Below are positions 59,410 to 64,000 of a stretch of DNA of 64,000 bases, in pieces. The notes beneath the pieces were generated by a model that saw only the letters and a program-made list of their open reading frames with translations, was not told the DNA's origin and did no database searches. Source of the stretch: Planctomycetota bacterium (GTDB lineage Bacteria; Planctomycetota; UBA1135; GCA-002686595); assembly GCA_029250885.1 (NCBI GenBank), contig JAQXEK010000010.1, positions 62,001 through 126,000 on the forward strand, in the 5' to 3' direction. Position 1 is the stretch's first letter; each line of letters opens with the position of its first letter. The position numbers and the translations under genes were made by a program.

Positions 59410-60363
59410 TTGAATACGACTCCGCTGCTACTTATTGCCGATCACCGCGGTGAGGGCCTCGAGCAACACCTCGAGACCCTTGCTCTGGAAGGGTTCCGCT
59501 GTCGGATCTCGACTAACCTGCGCAGCACCCTCTCGGCCATCGATCACGAGATCCCGGCCCTGATCATCATCGACCCCCTCGCACGTAAGGGCGCAGAGGA
59601 GCTCCGCAGCCTGGATGAGGCGCGCACTGGACACCCACCGGTTCCCCTTTTGGTGCTTACCTATGCCGAGCGCCGGGCCGACTTGATCGAAAGCATGGGC
59701 ACCCTGCAAAACGGCCTGTGGGATCTGACCGAGCGGCGCGCCCCTCGGGAGGAGGTTACGATGCGTATTGGGCGCTTGCTCAACGAAGCCAGCCTGCACT
59801 CCGAGATGCGCGACCTGCGCCACCGGGCATCCCATGACGACCGCACAGACCTGCTGCGAGTAAATGCCTTCCAGCAGCGTCTGAGCGAGCACTTCTCCGC
59901 GGCCCAGCGGCACCACTTTGAGATGGCCCTCGTCCTAATTGACCTAGACAACTTTGGTGGAATCAACAAGCGTCACGACCATACCGTGGGCGACATCCTG
60001 ATCTCCCAAGCGGGAGAGATTATCCGGCGCACCCTGCGCACGGAGGACATCGCAGGTCGGATCGGCGGAGACGAGTTTGCCGTCGTCCTGCCCTACACCC
60101 ATAAGGTCGACACCGCCCGCGTGGTGAACCGGCTTGTGGAAGAGATCCACAAGCTCTCGGGGCGCCCCAAGGGAGCCAAGGAGGACATCGTCGTGGCCGC
60201 AAGCATTGGCTTTGAGACCTTCAACGGCCGTGACATTGCGACCCTAGAAGAGATGCGGACCCACGCCGAGCTTGCCCTGCGCGCGGCCAAAGTGGCTGGC
60301 GGAAATCGGGGGACCTACTTTCGCCAACTCGACTCCGTCGAAGAAGAGAGCGGCCACGCCTAA
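59410..60363 (+). CDS. Diguanylate cyclase with degenerate receiver-like domain
   Basis: 317 residues. The N-terminal 130 residues resemble a response-regulator receiver (LLLIADHRGEG, ALIIIDPLA, VPLLVLTYAERRA), with a candidate phospho-acceptor Asp in IIIDPLA but only one acidic residue in the first loop and no clear conserved Lys. The C-terminal domain is GGDEF (RIGGDEFAVVLP) with metal-binding LIDLDNFGGINKRHDH and an RTED I-site exactly five residues before GGDEF, the spacing of product-inhibited cyclases. It makes cyclic di-GMP. The start is a TTG at 59410 because no in-frame ATG lies near the domain start; this start is uncertain. Confidence 0.88.
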   Translation: MNTTPLLLIADHRGEGLEQHLETLALEGFRCRISTNLRSTLSAIDHEIPALIIIDPLARKGAEELRSLDEARTGHPPVPLLVLTYAERRADLIESMGTLQNGLWDLTERRAPREEVTMRIGRLLNEASLHSEMRDLRHRASHDDRTDLLRVNAFQQRLSEHFSAAQRHHFEMALVLIDLDNFGGINKRHDHTVGDILISQAGEIIRRTLRTEDIAGRIGGDEFAVVLPYTHKVDTARVVNRLVEEIHKLSGRPKGAKEDIVVAASIGFETFNGRDIATLEEMRTHAELALRAAKVAGGNRGTYFRQLDSVEEESGHA

Positions 60364-60499
60364 ACGGCACCAGGGCACACTCCTTGGCCCAATAAGCCTC
60401 TTCACGGACGTGGTCAAAATCCGACTTTTGCCGCAACCACGGCCGACTTTCCCCTAGGCTCTGACCTGGCATCCACTCCCCAGTCAGACTACCCGTCCT

Positions 60500-61522
60500 A
60501 TGAAAATTCTGCTCTTCGCCGCGCTCACCGGCGCCCTGGTCTCCCCAATCGCCGCCGACTTCCAAAGCACATTCACCCCCGGCGAGGTTCGCACGACCAT
60601 CTTTAGCATCGACGAGTCCAGTAGCCTCGTCGAAGTCGAGGTCATCATGAATGGGGAAGAGAACCCCACGGATGGCGGGATGCAACAAGAGCGGACCGTC
60701 AGCACCGGCGGCACCTTTACAGACAAGATTCTGCGGGCAAAGGGCAGCGAGCTCAACACGTTTACGCGCACCTACAGTGACCTCATGGCTGATATGGCTA
60801 TGGACATGGTTGACCCCTTGGGCGAGTCAAGAATGAGCGAGTCCTCAAGTGAGTCGGAGCTCGAAGATGTCACGGTGCTCTTCACCTTGGACGAAGGCGA
60901 CTTTGTCGCCAGCTACCCCGAAGACGAGTCGGGCAGCGAAGAGCTGCTCGAGGGACTCCTAGGCCACCTGCCCTTTGCCGAGTTTCTTCCGGATGGCGAT
61001 GCCAAAGTCGACGCCGAGTGGGAGATCGAGCCCACGCTCATCTGGGATGTGCTTAACCTCGGCGGAGAACTGTCCCTTGTCGACCCTGACTCCGAAGAGG
61101 ATGATGCGGAGATCATGAAGGCCCTAAACGACGACGAGCTCGTCGAGATCGAGGGTGAGGTCGATGCGACCCTAGCCTCTATCGAGGACGACCTAGCGAC
61201 CATAGCTCTTGCGATTGAGATGACCCAATACCGAGAGCTTACTGATGCCGTCAATGCCATGGGCGAGGCCCAGGGCGACAGCGAGGGCATGCCCCAGATG
61301 GATCTAATGGAGGATGAGAAGCGATACGAGGGCGAGGGTACGCTGGTTTGGAACCTACGCGCAGGCTATCTAGTCAGCCTAGAGCTCGAGCTCACCTACG
61401 AGGAAGTGCAGACCATGAACATGGTCCTTCCCTTTGGTCCCGACGGCATCACGCTGGAGCAGACCATGACCTCCGAGGGCACAGCCTCGATGACCATAGA
61501 GGTCGAGGTTAGCCGCGACTAG
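60500..61522 (+). CDS. Unknown acidic secreted protein
   Basis: 340 residues with a signal peptide (MKILLFAALTGALVSPIAA). The mature protein is strongly acidic, rich in Asp, Glu, Ser and Met, with long acidic runs (SESSSESELEDVTVLF, DPDSEEDDAEIMKALNDDELVEIEGEVDA). No domain was recognised. The N-terminal FSIDESSSLVEVEV and C-terminal ASMTIEVEVSRD strands suggest a beta-rich fold. Convergent with the next gene, overlapping by 4 nt. May bind calcium or other cations; inference from acidity alone. Confidence 0.72.
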   Translation: MKILLFAALTGALVSPIAADFQSTFTPGEVRTTIFSIDESSSLVEVEVIMNGEENPTDGGMQQERTVSTGGTFTDKILRAKGSELNTFTRTYSDLMADMAMDMVDPLGESRMSESSSESELEDVTVLFTLDEGDFVASYPEDESGSEELLEGLLGHLPFAEFLPDGDAKVDAEWEIEPTLIWDVLNLGGELSLVDPDSEEDDAEIMKALNDDELVEIEGEVDATLASIEDDLATIALAIEMTQYRELTDAVNAMGEAQGDSEGMPQMDLMEDEKRYEGEGTLVWNLRAGYLVSLELELTYEEVQTMNMVLPFGPDGITLEQTMTSEGTASMTIEVEVSRD

Positions 61523-62748
61523 GGCTTGACGATGCGGACGTCGAGCCAGTTGGCCCGGTCTCCCACGAAGGAGTCCGAAGCCTCATCGACGCGCAGCTCA
61601 AGGGTCTTGGCCTTGCCGATCGGCAGGTTGGGCAGGACGATGGGCGTGTCCCCAGAGGTCATCTCCTCGCTCGACCAAATCACCTTACCGTCGAGCAGCA
61701 CGTGGAAGATTACCGAGCCCTTGGCCGGCACGGAGAGCACCGAGTCATCCAACGCGACTCGGCCGCGCAAGAAGCCGCCATCGAGGGCGTCAAACTGCAC
61801 CGAACTCGGAGCGTGCACACCGAGCCCACGGGCCCAGACCTTGCCGTCCGATCGCAGGCTCTCACCAAGGACGGAGCGGTCCGCCAGAGTGGGCCAGTGC
61901 ATTCCAAAATCATCACCGAAAAGAGACAATGAGTCTTGTTCAAGCCACTTGCGGTCGGAGAGGTAGACCTGGCGCTGATCATCTAGAGAGATCTTCATGA
62001 TCGAGTAAAGGTCCAGAAGAATGGTTTGCCCTCCGCCCCTTATGAGCTCGACATCTCCTAGTTTGATGCCGCCAAAGTGACCTCGTAATCGCGAGCCGTC
62101 GACAAAGTCCACGGCGATGGGCGGGCGCCCCTCATCATCCATGGCACGTCTCCCATTGGGTACCTCTTCCAAGGCCTCGATCCAGAGGCTGGCCACCTCG
62201 TCCCAAGTCGTCGTTCGCGTCCCGAGATCGCTCTCCATCGTGACGCCCTCCTTGCCAAACCCGATCAGGAAACCATCTAGTGGATCGAAGCCACCGGCCG
62301 TAATCCTCCACAGGCGGTCGCCGGACTCGGGCGCAGCAAGAGAGCTCTGGTCTTTGACATTCTCCAGGGCAATCAAGTGGTTGACCTCTTCGATCGAAAA
62401 CGATGCAGGCACGGAGCCGATCAGCTCCATGCCAAGGCTCTCCTCGTCTCCACCGGCCACCTTACCCAGGACCCGATCGCCCGTATGCAGGGTGACCTCG
62501 AAGGCTCCAGCCCCCCAACGTCTCACCTGTCGAGGAGCCAAGCCCGTGTCAAGGAAGGCCGTACCCGATTGCCACGAGGCATCCTGCAGCCTGTCTGTCA
62601 TGACCAGCTCCCGCGTACCATCGAGGGACTCGACCGTAGCGACCGGCCCCTCGCTTGGCAGGCCCAGGGCCGCGAGGGCAAGGAGTGGAATAAGGGCGAG
62701 GCCGGCGCGTGCGGAGCTGCGCATAGGAGTTAATGCTGAGGTCACCAT
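61519..62748 (-). CDS. Secreted protein with C-terminal NPCBM-like domain
   Basis: 409 residues with an N-terminal signal sequence (ARAGLALIPLLALAALGLPSEG). The C-terminal 130 residues resemble an NPCBM carbohydrate-binding module: KVWARGLGVHAPSSVQFDALDGGFLRG, VALDDSV, GSVIFHVLLDGKVIWSSEEM and TLELRVDEASDSFVGDRANWLDVRI. The N-terminal part is beta-rich and unrecognised. Start at ATG 62748, or ATG 62724, which would shorten the leader. A carbohydrate-binding role is likely for the C-terminal module only. Confidence 0.8.
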   Translation of the reverse strand: MVTSALTPMRSSARAGLALIPLLALAALGLPSEGPVATVESLDGTRELVMTDRLQDASWQSGTAFLDTGLAPRQVRRWGAGAFEVTLHTGDRVLGKVAGGDEESLGMELIGSVPASFSIEEVNHLIALENVKDQSSLAAPESGDRLWRITAGGFDPLDGFLIGFGKEGVTMESDLGTRTTTWDEVASLWIEALEEVPNGRRAMDDEGRPPIAVDFVDGSRLRGHFGGIKLGDVELIRGGGQTILLDLYSIMKISLDDQRQVYLSDRKWLEQDSLSLFGDDFGMHWPTLADRSVLGESLRSDGKVWARGLGVHAPSSVQFDALDGGFLRGRVALDDSVLSVPAKGSVIFHVLLDGKVIWSSEEMTSGDTPIVLPNLPIGKAKTLELRVDEASDSFVGDRANWLDVRIVKP

Positions 62749-62848
62749 GGGCAGATTCTAGGCCAGCCTCTTAAGAAAAAGAATCTCGGAGTCGCGTTCC
62801 TCCCCCACCACCATGCAACCCAAACCTTTCAGCGCTCTAAAGCACGCT

Positions 62849-62903
62849 CTGCCAAGTTGACAGCCGCCCCGGGGGGCGAGCAGGGCCCCTGCCAAAGCGG
62901 CAG
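62849..62903. promoter_or_regulatory. Two near-palindromic repeats upstream of groEL
   Basis: The 15-nt words at 62849-62863 (CTGCCAAGTTGACAG) and 62889-62903 (CTGCCAAAGCGGCAG) share CTGCCAA, a G five nt before the end and CAG, and each is an imperfect or perfect inverted repeat. Their starts are 40 bp apart, about four helical turns, and they lie 65-119 bp upstream of the sigma-54-like element. They could be binding sites for a chaperone-gene regulator. No CIRCE element was found. Confidence 0.55.
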
Positions 62904-62965
62904 CAGTTCACGGCGCCCATGGTGAAAAATCGAACCTGGGACCCTAAGAGGGGCCACTTTTCACT

Positions 62966-62982
62966 TCGGCACCCTTCTTGCA
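62966..62982 (+). promoter_or_regulatory. Sigma-54-type -24/-12 promoter-like element upstream of groEL
   Basis: TTCGGCACCCTTCTTGC contains GGCAC and TTGC with the invariant GG and GC separated by 10 nt, matching the sigma-54 consensus TGGCAC-N5-TTGC except for one position in front of GG. It is the best match noticed to that consensus in the region. The predicted start would give a leader of about 145 nt. A chance match cannot be excluded, and a weaker GG-N10-GC element also occurs near tRNA-Glu. Confidence 0.45.
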
Positions 62983-63004
62983 TAACGGCCGTCTCCCTGT
63001 CTAG

Positions 63005-64000
<996 letters not shown>

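Overview
The window is a gene-dense, G+C-rich bacterial chromosome segment with no rRNA operon, CRISPR array, insertion sequence or prophage. Gene content suggests a heterotrophic Planctomycetota-like or neighbouring lineage. Pointers are many secreted and lipid-anchored proteins, a sulfatase-fold lipoprotein, a secreted terpenoid-cyclase-fold protein, a kelch propeller, a bacterial C-type-lectin protease, PARP-type zinc fingers, Ebo proteins, a groEL without adjacent groES, and many starts without a clear Shine-Dalgarno sequence. This placement is inference; no marker phylogeny could be run.

Layout. 1-8.4 kb (minus): a partial TPR-like lipoprotein, formate-THF ligase (fhs), a probable selenoprotein of the GrdB-like family, a large secreted M14 peptidase, and ribD. 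8.8-16.5 kb: mdh, a secreted esterase, a kelch protein, miaB (minus) and an antiporter fused to a PTS IIA domain. 16.5-24.8 kb: a PTPS-fold protein, a reprolysin-like protease with a lectin domain, a pseudopilin-like protein, an FkbM methyltransferase, an amidohydrolase, an AftB-like glycosyltransferase and a sulfatase-fold lipoprotein. 24.8-28.8 kb (minus): eboB, eboA, a cyclase-fold protein and a coiled-coil lipoprotein. 29-37 kb: pruA, a gamma-glutamylcyclotransferase, an organophosphate antiporter with a HAD phosphatase, nadA, a cupin, and a tandem PARP-type zinc-finger protein. 37-44.7 kb (minus): a compact operon (HEAT protein, two membrane-anchored unknowns, xseA, GT2), then pabB-pabC. 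44.8-50 kb: MFS exporter, methyltransferase, Xer recombinase, an EamA transporter with a histidine-rich tail, and two DoxX-like proteins. 50.2-55.1 kb: tRNA-Glu, eboE with a Trm112 protein, an unknown secreted protein, pepP and tRNA-Lys. 55.4-58.7 kb (minus): rpsB-tsf-pyrH-frr. 59.4-64 kb: a diguanylate cyclase, two secreted proteins, and the start of groEL.

Functional threads. Folate and one-carbon metabolism recur (fhs, pabB, pabC, a PTPS-fold protein and a glycine-reductase-like selenoprotein). Cofactor synthesis (ribD, nadA) and central metabolism (mdh, pruA) are present. Ebo proteins lie at two sites about 24 kb apart.

The strongest unusual signals are: (1) an in-frame UGA in a UPMC motif, followed at the right distance by a perfect 8-bp hairpin with a G-first triloop, which reads as a bacterial selenoprotein with its SECIS; (2) dispersed Ebo genes, with eboE beside a Trm112 gene; (3) a stand-alone protein with two PARP-type zinc fingers; (4) a groEL upstream region with a sigma-54-like element and two upstream near-palindromes; (5) an EamA transporter ending in a tail with 25 histidines in 74 residues.
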